Source: Bacteroidota bacterium (lineage in GTDB: Bacteria > Bacteroidota > Ignavibacteria > Ignavibacteriales > Melioribacteraceae). Taken from it: a stretch of DNA of 64,000 bases. Where the stretch lies: assembly GCA_021820065.1 (NCBI GenBank), contig JAKAEE010000001.1, forward strand, positions 62,001-126,000, given 5' to 3'. Made by a program: the position numbers and the translations under genes. Below the pieces are notes generated by a model. The model ran no database searches. It saw nothing but the letters and a program-made list of their open reading frames with translations, and was not told where the DNA came from. Shown here one piece after another: positions 28,010 through 36,999 of the stretch (positions are counted from its first letter, which is position 1; every line of letters starts with the position of its first letter).

Positions 28010-28262
28010 GCAATCCTTTTTAACACCATGTAATAACAGAAAAATTTAAGCGGGTTTCATCTTCAAATTTCACAAACGAAACTTTCGAAGAATCTTTTCC
28101 GTATGAATTGTAAATTTGTATTTACAAAATTGACGGCGGATCAGTATGGCGTTTAACTTCAACAAGTTTACGGTAAAAGCTCAAGAGACTATTGAGAACG
28201 CGGTTGAGATTGCGCAGAACTATAACAATCAGATAGTTGAACCCGAGCACATACTCGCCGCA
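28010..28262 (+). repeat. Left copy of the duplicated clpB 5' region
   Basis: From GCAATCCTT to the codon before AAATTTGCATT, this segment repeats the DNA at 33030-33285 in the same orientation. It covers about 136 bp of leader and the first 39 codons of clpB. By eye the coding parts agree at about 97 of 117 bases, and most changed codons are synonymous. The two copies flank the 4.8-kb islet. Confidence 0.9.
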
Positions 28263-28367
28263 AAATTTGCATTATTAATAGAAACGTTCATAAAACTTCT
28301 TGTTATTTCCCCAAATTATGATAAATTTATGGAGTATCGTTCCATAAATTTTGCTCAAAAATCATGA
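28146..28367 (+). pseudogene. Truncated clpB: N-terminal 39 codons with a short unrelated tail
   Basis: The first 39 residues ([20 protein letters not shown] and on to EPEHILAA) match the ClpB N-domain encoded at 33168. After that the frame runs into unrelated AT-rich DNA for 34 residues and stops at 28365-28367. The stop TGA overlaps the ATG of the DUF4143 ATPase (ATGA), so ribosomes leaving this small frame could restart on the ATPase. As a ClpB it cannot work, because the rest of the N-domain and both ATPase domains are absent. It may now serve as a leader. Confidence 0.85.
28323..28351. promoter_or_regulatory. Perfect inverted repeat in front of the DUF4143 ATPase
   Basis: AAATTTATGGA (28323-28333) and TCCATAAATTT (28341-28351) are exact inverted arms of 11 bp around a 7-base spacer. 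The right arm ends 12 bp before the ATG at 28364. It could be an operator for self-control of the ATPase, or an mRNA hairpin close to the start codon. There is no T run, so it is unlikely to be a terminator. Confidence 0.6.
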
Positions 28368-29491
28368 TTGCTCGAATTTTTAAGCTCCCTGACTTAGTTA
28401 AGAAACAAAAAGTATTGGTTATTTATGGCCCCCGAAGATCTGGCAAAACTACATTAATTAACCAATTTCTTTCGAACACATTTCTGAAATACAAATTGGA
28501 TTCGGGAGATAATATACGGACACGGCAAATTCTAGGCTCACAAGATTTTGGGCTAATTAATACATACGCAGAAGGTTATGAGCTGCTTGTGATAGACGAA
28601 GCTCAACAAATAAAAAATATCGGAAAGGGATTAAAGATATTAATTGATAATAATCCCGACCTCCAAGTAATAGTAACCGGCTCATCATCATTCGATCTCT
28701 CGCAACAAATTGGCGAGCCCTTAACCGGAAGAAAAAGAACTATCTATCTTTACCCGTTTGCCCAAGAAGAACTCCTCGGTAAATTCAATAAGTATGAACT
28801 CAAGGAAAAACTAGAGGATTTTCTTATTTTTGGTTCATACCCGGAAGTTGTTACTTCGGAAAAACGCTCCGACAAAATTGAAATATTAGACGAACTAGTA
28901 AATTCATATTTACTTAAAGACATTCTGGCAGTAGAAAATATTAGGGGTTCTAAAACGCTTTTTGATCTTGTGAAACTGCTCGCTTTTCAAATTGGGAATG
29001 AAGTCTCATTAAACGAACTAGCAGTGCAACTCAAAATCGATGTGAAAACTGTCGGACGGTACATTGATATCTTAGAAAAAGGTTTTGTAATAAAACGCTT
29101 GAGTGCTTTTAGTAGAAATTTACGGAATGAAATAGCAAAAAAATCAAAATACTACTTTTGGGATAACGGAATTAGAAACGGTGTAATCCTCCAATTCAAT
29201 CCGCTAAATCTTAGAAATGATGTTGGACAGTTATTTGAAAATTTCATGATGCTTGAAAGGACAAAATTCCTATCGAATAATTTCATTCATGCACAATCAT
29301 ATTTTTGGCGGACCTATGAAGGATGGGAAATTGATCTGGTGGAAGAAAGAGAAGGTAATTTATCGGCGGTAGAATTTAAATTTTCTGCAAATGCACGTGT
29401 AAACCCGCCTAAAAATTTTCTTGCCAAATATGATAACTCCGGGTTTGTTCATTATAACTCACAGAACTATCTTGAATTCATTTTAAAATGA
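28364..29491 (+). CDS. AAA ATPase with DUF4143 domain
   Basis: The 375-residue protein has an N-terminal AAA_14 ATPase domain, with the Walker A GPRRSGKTT at residues 22-30 and the Walker B LLVIDEAQQIKN near 80. A C-terminal DUF4143 domain follows (winged-helix part about 205-245, then a nuclease-like fold ending LSAVEFKFSANARV). Genes of this type are scattered through bacterial accessory DNA. They are often linked to genome defence or mobile elements, but the cellular role is not settled. The gene overlaps the truncated clpB stop by four bases and is followed 43 bp later by the SWIM/SNF2 gene. Its left edge is the end of the clpB duplication. Confidence 0.88.
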   Translation: MIARIFKLPDLVKKQKVLVIYGPRRSGKTTLINQFLSNTFLKYKLDSGDNIRTRQILGSQDFGLINTYAEGYELLVIDEAQQIKNIGKGLKILIDNNPDLQVIVTGSSSFDLSQQIGEPLTGRKRTIYLYPFAQEELLGKFNKYELKEKLEDFLIFGSYPEVVTSEKRSDKIEILDELVNSYLLKDILAVENIRGSKTLFDLVKLLAFQIGNEVSLNELAVQLKIDVKTVGRYIDILEKGFVIKRLSAFSRNLRNEIAKKSKYYFWDNGIRNGVILQFNPLNLRNDVGQLFENFMMLERTKFLSNNFIHAQSYFWRTYEGWEIDLVEEREGNLSAVEFKFSANARVNPPKNFLAKYDNSGFVHYNSQNYLEFILK

Positions 29492-29534
29492 TTGCGAAGC
29501 CATTAACAACATTTTGATTGAAAGGGAAGTAAGT

Positions 29535-32225
29535 ATGAAAACCGATTACATCATCCCCGATATTTTGGAAATCAAGGAGAAGTATATTAAATCTGAAATC
29601 GTTTATCGCAGCGGGCAAAGACTGGTAAATAATGAAATGTGCACTCTTGTAAGCGAAGCCGGCAATAAGTTTAATTTTCTTATCGAAGACAGGTTTGATG
29701 ATTTCAACGTAACAATTTCCCTAATCCTAAAAAACTCCGCTTCGCAAGCTGATTTATCGTTTCAGTGCAGCTGCGCCTCACGATTTGACTGCTGCCCTCA
29801 TTCAGCGGCTGCACTTATTTTGCTTAGAATAAAGTATGGCGAAGAAAAAAGTAAATCCTCTTTAGAAAGCAGCCAGTACACTAAAAAGGAAATGATAAAA
29901 CGAGTTTTAAAAGAAAGACATGAAAAAGCCGCCAAAGAAAAATTTGAAATTCGATTAGGCGATAATATTCACGGCTTTCATAAAATAAAAACCGAAGGCG
30001 GGAGAATTTATGAAATTACAATAAGAGATTTTGATTCGGGCAACGGTTATTGCTCGTGTCCCGATTTCAAGACAAACAAGCTTGGAACTTGCAAGCATTT
30101 AATTTTTGCAGTCGATCATCTGAAAAAGAAATACAAAAACTTGAGGTCCCTGCAAAATCAAGATTACCCGGTAATCGAAATTTATTGCGACCCTCATTAC
30201 GATTACAATATCACTTGTTATTATGAACGGAAACTTCCGTCGGAAATTGATACGTTGATTAATAAATATTTTAACAGCAGCCAATATATCCTGCCGGAAA
30301 AGTATTCCATGTTTTTAAAGTTTATTGATGATGCGCGGGAGTTCAAATCCATTTTAATCCGCCCGGAGGTAATTAAAAAGATAGATAAATATTTTGAGAA
30401 TCAATCGCTTAAACAATTAGGCGGCAAGGTTACACCCAACTTTTCCAAGATCAAAGCGAAGTTGTTCGATTACCAGAAGGAGGGCATCACCTTCTCTTTA
30501 TTCAAAAAAGGAAATATTATTGCCGACGAAATGGGGTTGGGCAAAACGCTTCAGGCAATTGCAGTAGCGGTTTTGAAGAAAGATATTTACGGAATAAACA
30601 AAACGTTAATTGTTTGTCCGGCATCCTTAAAATACCAGTGGAAAAAGGAAATAGAACGCTATACAAACGAAAAGGCAATTATAGTTGAAGGCATACGAAG
30701 TGAAAGACATTCGCTTTATAAAAGCGCGGGAGAGTTCTTTATTATTGCCAACTATGAAGCAGTGATGCGGGATATAACCGTTATCTGTCAGTATCCACCC
30801 GATATGATTATTCTTGATGAAGCGCAGAAAATAAAAAATTACGATACCAAGACTTCCTATGCGGTAAAGTCAATACCCAAAAAACATTCTCTGGTAATTA
30901 CCGGAACTCCGCTTGAAAATAATCTGCTCGATTTGTATTCGATAATGAATTTTATCGATCCCGAAGTCTTGGCTCCGCAGTGGGAGTTCTCAATGAACCA
31001 CTGCTATTTCGATAAGACAAAGAAGAGCATGATAACCGGCTATTATAATTTACAGGAGCTTAAAAATAAATTAGCCGGCTACATTATACGACGCGAAAAA
31101 GCAGATGTTATAAAAGAGCTGCCTGCAGTGCAGGAAGTTCTAGTTCCCGTTGAACTACATCCGGCACAGGCAGAAATTCATTCCGGATTTGCAAGATCGC
31201 TTGCGCCCATTCTGCATAAGAAACATAAAACCGTTTACGACATGCAGCGCATCCAGCAAATACTGATCAATATGCGCATGGTATGCGATTCAACTTTTTT
31301 GATTGATAAAGAAACAAATCATTCTCCCAAACTGGAAGAATTGGAAACCATTCTTTTGGAAAAGTTGAGTATTAAAGAGAAAAAAAGGAAAGTGATAATT
31401 TTCTCGGAATGGAAATCGATGCTGCATTTAATAGGCAGGATGTTGAGTTCGAACGGGATTCAGTACGTTGCTCTTTCCGGCGATGTACCGGTAAAAAAAA
31501 GAGATTTACTGATTGATGAGTTTGCAAATAACCCGGATACACTTGTATTCCTTTCCACTGAAGCCGGCGGCTTAGGATTAAATTTGCAGTTTGCCGATAC
31601 GGTTATCAACTTCGATTTACCATGGAACCCTGCGAAAAAAAATCAAAGGATAGGACGAATAAATCGTATCGGTCAAAAAAATCCCAAACTAACGGCGATT
31701 AATATGATCGCCCTGAATAGCATAGAACATAATATCGCAAATGGAATTGTTGTCAAGGAAGCTTTATTCAACGCTGTTTTAAATAACGCCGACCTAACCG
31801 AGGAGGTCGATTTTGCAGCTAAAGGAAGATCTACATTTATTGAGCATGTTCAAAAAATGATTCAACCGGTTGAATCGCCCTCCATAGAAGTTGAAGAACC
31901 TGTTGATGGGACTGCAGAAGAGATTATGAACGAAGTTGGCGGACTGAATGAACCGGTACAGCTTGAAGACGCATTCGAAAATATCGACGCAGCCATATCG
32001 GCATCCATAAAAATATCCGAATCCACATTGAGAGAACAAACGGAAAAATCTCATAGGCAACCAATACCTCAGGAAATTGAAACTACATTAAACCAGGGAA
32101 TGCAATTTCTGAACGGACTTTTTAAAATGGCTACTGGCAAGGAATTAATTGCAGAAGGGCGAGGAATAACGGTAAACCGGGAGACCGGCGAAGTGACAAT
32201 GAAATTTAAGCTGCCCGAATTCTGA
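29535..32225 (+). CDS. SWIM-domain SNF2 family helicase
   Basis: I take the ATG at 29535, which has AAGGGAAG upstream; an in-frame TTG at 29514 adds seven residues. The 896-residue protein has two SWIM zinc-finger motifs of CxC...CxH type near the N-terminus (CSCASRFDCCPH and CSCPDFKTNKLGTCKH). The Swi2/Snf2 ATPase core follows, with motif I DEMGLGKT at 331-338, motif II ILDEAQKIKN, motif III ITGTPLENN, and motifs V-VI from EAGGLGLNLQFADTVIN to QRIGRINRIGQK. A charged C-terminal tail of about 150 residues follows. Such proteins translocate on DNA and remodel DNA-protein complexes. It forms the core of the islet between the two clpB 5' copies. Confidence 0.93.
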   Translation: MKTDYIIPDILEIKEKYIKSEIVYRSGQRLVNNEMCTLVSEAGNKFNFLIEDRFDDFNVTISLILKNSASQADLSFQCSCASRFDCCPHSAAALILLRIKYGEEKSKSSLESSQYTKKEMIKRVLKERHEKAAKEKFEIRLGDNIHGFHKIKTEGGRIYEITIRDFDSGNGYCSCPDFKTNKLGTCKHLIFAVDHLKKKYKNLRSLQNQDYPVIEIYCDPHYDYNITCYYERKLPSEIDTLINKYFNSSQYILPEKYSMFLKFIDDAREFKSILIRPEVIKKIDKYFENQSLKQLGGKVTPNFSKIKAKLFDYQKEGITFSLFKKGNIIADEMGLGKTLQAIAVAVLKKDIYGINKTLIVCPASLKYQWKKEIERYTNEKAIIVEGIRSERHSLYKSAGEFFIIANYEAVMRDITVICQYPPDMIILDEAQKIKNYDTKTSYAVKSIPKKHSLVITGTPLENNLLDLYSIMNFIDPEVLAPQWEFSMNHCYFDKTKKSMITGYYNLQELKNKLAGYIIRREKADVIKELPAVQEVLVPVELHPAQAEIHSGFARSLAPILHKKHKTVYDMQRIQQILINMRMVCDSTFLIDKETNHSPKLEELETILLEKLSIKEKKRKVIIFSEWKSMLHLIGRMLSSNGIQYVALSGDVPVKKRDLLIDEFANNPDTLVFLSTEAGGLGLNLQFADTVINFDLPWNPAKKNQRIGRINRIGQKNPKLTAINMIALNSIEHNIANGIVVKEALFNAVLNNADLTEEVDFAAKGRSTFIEHVQKMIQPVESPSIEVEEPVDGTAEEIMNEVGGLNEPVQLEDAFENIDAAISASIKISESTLREQTEKSHRQPIPQEIETTLNQGMQFLNGLFKMATGKELIAEGRGITVNRETGEVTMKFKLPEF

Positions 32226-32265
32226 CCTTTTTATATTACTTAAAGAAACAGAATCAATATAAGTA

Positions 32266-32586
32266 TTAAGCGGCTATTTCAATTCCTTGTTCTTTAACCA
32301 CGGCAATAATAGGAGACATATCATCAGTCTGAAATCTTTTTTCTCCAACGATAATTGGCTCAATTCTATAATTTGTGCGTGTGGCAGATAACCAAATATC
32401 CGGCAAATATTGATCTGTGTCCTCATCAAATAACGGTGACACTAACATCAAATCAATATCACTTTCTTCAGTTGCAGTATTATTTGCTTGGCTGCCGAAA
32501 AGAAATGACCTTGAAATATAAATTCCTTTTTCCGACAGCTCATGCAAATAATCTTTAATAATATTTATAATTTCTGTACTAGCCAA
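32266..32586 (-). CDS. MNT-type nucleotidyltransferase (antitoxin-like)
   Basis: The 106-residue protein is a minimal nucleotidyltransferase with FLFGSQANNTATEESDIDLM, the G-S-x(10)-S-D-I-D-L pattern that binds NTP and metal. It is read after the HEPN gene with a 22-bp overlap, the usual HEPN/MNT pair. In studied pairs (HepT/MntA) the transferase AMPylates and silences the HEPN toxin. It is convergent with the SNF2 gene, with 40 bp between the stops. Confidence 0.88.
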   Translation of the reverse strand: MASTEIINIIKDYLHELSEKGIYISRSFLFGSQANNTATEESDIDLMLVSPLFDEDTDQYLPDIWLSATRTNYRIEPIIVGEKRFQTDDMSPIIAVVKEQGIEIAA

Positions 32587-32951
32587 TCAAGTAATTCCTT
32601 TGTCTGATTCAAATATCCATTTGCTACCTCTTTAGACGGAGTTGCAAGAAAACTATCGGGATATCTGCCTTCGATAAGGTACCCCATTAGTGCTATTAAA
32701 GTTCGTTTATGTTTTTCAGTGAAAACTAAATTGGTCTTTTTCATCAGGTAGATCAGATCATGTGTTTTAGGAGCTAAACTTTCAGTGCTCTTAACAAAAT
32801 TTGCCTTTAATAATTTTTCAATTGTTAAATGGCAGAAGAACAGGCCGTGAACCAACTTATTATTGTTTATCAAAAGCTCTGCAGTTTCAAAATCCGCTAA
32901 AGCTGTCGTTTTCCAATACTCTATCTGTTTTTCTAAATTCAATACGCTCAA
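32565..32951 (-). CDS. HEPN domain protein (partner of MNT)
   Basis: The 128-residue alpha-helical protein has the HEPN signature helices: ALADFETAELLINNNKLVHG, then FFCHLTIEKLLKANFV, and APKTHDLIYLMKK and EGRYPDS. It matches the PF05168-like branch. The R-x(4-6)-H motif that makes many HEPN proteins RNases is not visible. It may therefore act as a non-nuclease HEPN or use other residues. It is the first gene of a two-gene minus-strand unit and lies at the right end of the islet, about 80 bp before the second clpB 5' copy. Confidence 0.85.
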   Translation of the reverse strand: MSVLNLEKQIEYWKTTALADFETAELLINNNKLVHGLFFCHLTIEKLLKANFVKSTESLAPKTHDLIYLMKKTNLVFTEKHKRTLIALMGYLIEGRYPDSFLATPSKEVANGYLNQTKELLDWLVQKL

Positions 32952-33029
32952 AGACTATTCTTTAATTTTTTGCTTTTATGTAAAATACATTATTGAAATC
33001 CATTTTACAACAACAACATAGGGTTCGAG

Positions 33030-33285
33030 GCAATCCTTATTTAACACCATGTTAATAACAGAAAAATTTAAGCGGGTTTTATCTTCAAATTTCACAAACG
33101 AAATTTTTTAAGAATCTTTTTTGTACGAATTGTAAATTTGCGCTTATAAAATTGACGGCGGAACAGTATGGCATTCAATCCCAACAAGTTTACTGTGAAA
33201 GCGCAAGAATCGATTCAGAATGCAATTGAGATTGCACAAAACTATAACAACCAGATAGTTGAACCCGAGCACATATTTGCCGCAA
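33030..33285 (+). repeat. Right copy of the duplicated clpB 5' region
   Basis: This is the counterpart of 28010-28262, in front of and inside the intact clpB gene. A TAAATTTG box (33133-33140) of the Bacteroidota -7 type lies 27 bp before the ATG; the left copy keeps the same box. I saw no good -33 box at the right spacing, so the promoter call is weak. Confidence 0.85.
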
Positions 33286-35786
33286 TGCTTCAGGACTCAT
33301 CCAACGTGGCGGTTTCTATTATTCAAAAATCCGGCGGGAACATAAATCAATTAAAAATAAAATTGGGTGAGCTGCTGGAAAAACTGCCGAAGGTAACCGG
33401 CTCGGGAATCGGAAATCAACAGTTGTCAATTAATACCTCGAAACTGTTCGACAATTCTGCCGAGGAGGCAAAAGCACTCAAAGACGAATATGTTTCAACC
33501 GAGCATATTCTACTTGCCCTCACTGAAGACAAAGGTGCCGCTGGAAAACTTCTGAAAGAAATAGGAATAAACAAAGATATTGTTCTTTCTGCATTGAAAG
33601 ATATACGCGGGACGCAGCGCGTTACTTCACAAAATCCGGAAGAAACATACCAAGCGCTGCAAAAATACGGACGCGACCTTAACGAACTTGCAAGATCAAA
33701 TAAACTAGACCCGGTTATTGGGCGTGATGAAGAAATACGGAGAGTATTACAGGTGCTTTCGCGTCGAACAAAAAATAACCCCGTCCTAATTGGTGAGCCC
33801 GGTGTTGGTAAAACTGCAATAGCAGAAGGAATTGCACACCGTATTGTTGCTGGAGACATTCCGGAAACTCTAAAGACAAAAAAAATCGTTGCGCTCGATA
33901 TGGGTGCACTTGTTGCCGGCACGCAATTCCGTGGACAATTTGAAGAACGGCTAAAGGCGGTTGTGAAAGAAGTTCAGGAATCCGAAGGAGAAATTATTTT
34001 ATTTATAGACGAACTCCATCTTTTGGTTGGCGCTGGAAAAACCGAAGGCTCTATGGACGCAGCAAACATTTTAAAACCCGCACTCTCTCGCGGAGAGCTC
34101 CATGCAATCGGCGCCACAACACTTGATGAATTCAGAAAATATATTGAGAAGGATGCCGCGCTAGAAAGAAGATTTCAGCCGGTGCTTGTTCAAGAACCAA
34201 ATGAAGAAGACTCAATTTCAATTTTGCGCGGACTAAAAGAACGATACGAAGTTCATCATGGCGTCCGCATTACCGATGGCGCAATTGTGGCGGCAGTTCA
34301 ACTTTCTGAGCGATACATAACCGACAGGTTCCTGCCCGACAAAGCCATTGATTTAATTGATGAAGCTGCTTCCAAACTAAGAATTGAAATTGACTCGATG
34401 CCGGAAGAACTTGACGCCGTGGAAAGAAAAACTAAGCAACTTGAGATTGAGCGTGAAGCGTTAAAGCGCGAGAAAGATTCAGAATCGATAGCAAGACTGG
34501 AAGAATTGCAAAAAGAATTGAGCGAACTTCAGGAGGAGAGAGCCCGCTTGAAAAATCATTGGCAACTTGAAAAAAGTAAGATTCAAAAAATTAGATCGAT
34601 GAAAAGCGAAATTGAACACGCCAAAACAGAAGCCGACAGATTTGAGCGCGAAGGTAATCTAGGTAAAGTTGCCGAGTTGCGTTACGGCACGATAAACGAC
34701 CTTGAACGAAAAATAAAAAAGGAAAGCGAAGAACTGGGGACAATTCAAAAAAATAATAAGATGTTGAAAGAAGAAGTTGATGCAGAAGATGTTGCCGGGG
34801 TTGTTGCAAAGTGGACGGGTGTTCCCGTAAGTAAAATGCTTGAAAGCGAACGCCACAAACTTTTGCGTCTGGAAGACGAACTTCACAAAAGAGTTGTTGG
34901 GCAAGACGATGCCGTTGCCGCGGTTGCAAATGCTATCAGAAGATCCCGAGCGGGATTACAAGACTCGCAGCGTCCCATCGGTTCGTTTATTTTTATCGGA
35001 ACAACCGGTGTAGGAAAAACGGAACTTGCACGTGCACTTGCGGAATTCTTATTCGACGACGAACATGCAATGATACGAATTGATATGAGCGAGTACATGG
35101 AAAAATTTTCGGTCTCGCGGTTAATCGGAGCGCCTCCAGGATATGTCGGCTACGATGAGGGCGGACAGCTCACGGAAGCGGTGCGTCGCAGACCGTATTC
35201 GGTTGTTTTGCTCGATGAAATCGAAAAAGCTCATCCGGATGTTTTTAATATTTTGCTGCAAGTTTTAGATGACGGACGTCTCACGGATAATCAAGGTCGA
35301 ACTGTTGATTTCAAAAACACGATCATCATCATGACGTCGAATATGGGTTCACATCTTATTCAGGAAAAACTTTCTGAGTTGAACGAAGAAAATTTCGAAA
35401 CGATTATGGGCGATCTTCGCGTTAGTCTAACGGAATTGCTTCGCGCAACAATTCGTCCTGAGTTTTTGAATCGCATCGACGAAATAGTTTTATTCAAACC
35501 GCTTCTTAAAAACGAACTGATGAAGATAATCGATATTCAACTTCAGAAAGTAGGGAAGATGCTGGAAGACAAAAATATCTCGCTCGAAATAGAAAATGAC
35601 GCAAAAGATTTTCTTCTTCACCACGGTTACGATGTAACATACGGCGCGCGACCGCTAAAACGTACAATTCAAAAATATTTAATCAATCCACTTTCGGCAG
35701 AACTGTTAGCGGGCAAATTTGAAGCAGGAGATACAATTCTTGTAGAAAATCCGGGAACGGGAAGACTAGGATTTAAAAAGCATTAG
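33168..35786 (+). CDS. clpB: ATP-dependent disaggregase ClpB
   Basis: ClpB works with DnaK to pull proteins out of heat-induced aggregates. The 872-residue protein has the full layout: Clp N-domain (1-150), AAA-1 with Walker A GEPGVGKT (209-216), the long coiled-coil middle domain (about 400-525, rich in Glu/Lys), AAA-2 with Walker A GTTGVGKT (611-618), and the C-terminal D2-small domain ending [15 protein letters not shown]. The [14 protein letters not shown] pore loop is present ([14 protein letters not shown]). It is complete and seems functional, unlike the fragment at 28146. No HrcA-type CIRCE element was seen upstream. Confidence 0.97.
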   Translation: MAFNPNKFTVKAQESIQNAIEIAQNYNNQIVEPEHIFAAMLQDSSNVAVSIIQKSGGNINQLKIKLGELLEKLPKVTGSGIGNQQLSINTSKLFDNSAEEAKALKDEYVSTEHILLALTEDKGAAGKLLKEIGINKDIVLSALKDIRGTQRVTSQNPEETYQALQKYGRDLNELARSNKLDPVIGRDEEIRRVLQVLSRRTKNNPVLIGEPGVGKTAIAEGIAHRIVAGDIPETLKTKKIVALDMGALVAGTQFRGQFEERLKAVVKEVQESEGEIILFIDELHLLVGAGKTEGSMDAANILKPALSRGELHAIGATTLDEFRKYIEKDAALERRFQPVLVQEPNEEDSISILRGLKERYEVHHGVRITDGAIVAAVQLSERYITDRFLPDKAIDLIDEAASKLRIEIDSMPEELDAVERKTKQLEIEREALKREKDSESIARLEELQKELSELQEERARLKNHWQLEKSKIQKIRSMKSEIEHAKTEADRFEREGNLGKVAELRYGTINDLERKIKKESEELGTIQKNNKMLKEEVDAEDVAGVVAKWTGVPVSKMLESERHKLLRLEDELHKRVVGQDDAVAAVANAIRRSRAGLQDSQRPIGSFIFIGTTGVGKTELARALAEFLFDDEHAMIRIDMSEYMEKFSVSRLIGAPPGYVGYDEGGQLTEAVRRRPYSVVLLDEIEKAHPDVFNILLQVLDDGRLTDNQGRTVDFKNTIIIMTSNMGSHLIQEKLSELNEENFETIMGDLRVSLTELLRATIRPEFLNRIDEIVLFKPLLKNELMKIIDIQLQKVGKMLEDKNISLEIENDAKDFLLHHGYDVTYGARPLKRTIQKYLINPLSAELLAGKFEAGDTILVENPGTGRLGFKKH

Positions 35787-35880
35787 TTGCAAGTCGATTG
35801 GCAACCGAACGTTCTGTAACAAAGATTGTTTGAATGACTGTTGTTTCCTTAGTAAGTTTTGCCAAACATTTTTCTGGTTA

Positions 35881-36756
35881 ATGAAAACACTCGTACTTAT
35901 TGCGGTGCTTACCCTGGGCGTACTTTTTCCTTACGGACATGAATACACATTTCTGATCCGTTACTTTTTGATGGCGATGTTATTCTTTTCTTTTCTCGAT
36001 GTTCGTTTCAACCGTGAGATAATTAACAAAATTCATTTCGTAATTCTTTTTGCAACCATTGCAGTTGCCGTTCTTGTCTTTCTTTTGCTGAAGCCGATAA
36101 ATCTTAATCTCGCTCAAGCTGCATTTATCACTGCAATTGCACCAACAGCTATCGGCGCGCCGGTAATAACAAGTCTAACAAAAGGAAAAGTTGAGTTCGT
36201 CACATTCTCGCTTCTGCTAAACAATATTACTATTGCGGTTCTAATTCCGTTTCTTGTCCCGCTATTGATGCAGAATCATTTTGATGTCTCTGTTGGAAAA
36301 ATTCTTCTTCCCGTCCTAATCACAATTTCAATTCCGTTTGTGCTGGCGCAATTATTAAAATTTAGTTTGCCGGTTGTATGGAAAAAACTTGTCGAGTGGA
36401 AAGAGATTTCATTTTATGTCTGGATGTTAAATATTTATGTCGCGTCATCGGACGCATCATATTACATAAATTCCGAACTGCTCGGCAGTTTAGGAATTGT
36501 TTTTCAGATAGCTTTCGTTTCGCTGCTTTTGTGTGCGTTGTTTTTTATATCGGGTTGGTTGATTGGCGGAAGAATTTATCCTGCTGAATCCAGCCAGGCG
36601 ATGGGGCAGAAGAACAATGCCTTTTCAATTTGGATAGCGCTGACATTCATGAATCCAATCTCAGTTCTAGGTCCGATCTTTTACGTCTTCACACAAAACC
36701 TTTACATCTCATGGGAGCTTTACAGAACTCACCAGAGACAGAAGGGATTGGAATAG
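35881..36756 (+). CDS. Bile acid:sodium symporter (BASS/SBF)-like membrane protein
   Basis: I prefer the ATG at 35881 (MKTLVLIAVLTLGVLFPYG) over an upstream frame start at 35830 that adds a polar piece. The 291-residue protein is almost wholly hydrophobic with about nine to ten helices. It has the SBF-like segment ITAIAPTAIGAPVITSL followed by FVTFSLLLNNITIAVL, which resembles the crossover region of BASS transporters. The substrate is unknown. It follows clpB by 95 bp. About 240 bp of gene-free DNA follows it. Confidence 0.65.
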   Translation: MKTLVLIAVLTLGVLFPYGHEYTFLIRYFLMAMLFFSFLDVRFNREIINKIHFVILFATIAVAVLVFLLLKPINLNLAQAAFITAIAPTAIGAPVITSLTKGKVEFVTFSLLLNNITIAVLIPFLVPLLMQNHFDVSVGKILLPVLITISIPFVLAQLLKFSLPVVWKKLVEWKEISFYVWMLNIYVASSDASYYINSELLGSLGIVFQIAFVSLLLCALFFISGWLIGGRIYPAESSQAMGQKNNAFSIWIALTFMNPISVLGPIFYVFTQNLYISWELYRTHQRQKGLE

Positions 36757-36999
36757 GAACATCATTGTCTTTAATTGATCATTTCACATCAAAAAAAAAC
36801 TTGACTTCTTTCCTAATTATAAACAGCTTACAACAGCAGTTAAACTCTCAGCCATCTAATTCCGGAAAGGAAAACTCAATCAGAAATTTTCGAACGTTAT
36901 CATAACACGTGTGTCATTAGAAATACGTACTCTGCATAACGTTTATCATTTCATTAGTCGCAATATTAAATCCTTAACAAGAAAGAAAGGAAAAACTGT

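Noticed and set aside
32229..32262. Possible TTATATT/AATATAA hairpin between the SNF2 and MNT stops
   Set aside because: It is AT-only, short and without a clear T run. It could be chance.
33416..33922. 168-codon open frame on the minus strand inside clpB
   Set aside because: It is antisense to a conserved, clearly coding gene. Long shadow frames are expected there.
36630..36905. 91-codon frame overlapping the end of the BASS-like gene
   Set aside because: It starts inside a supported membrane-protein gene in another frame, and its composition is not protein-like.
36893..36943. AACGTTAT/ATAACGTT inverted repeat upstream of the cytochrome gene
   Set aside because: The arms are only 8 bp and 35 bp apart in AT-rich DNA. 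This is weak evidence for a site.
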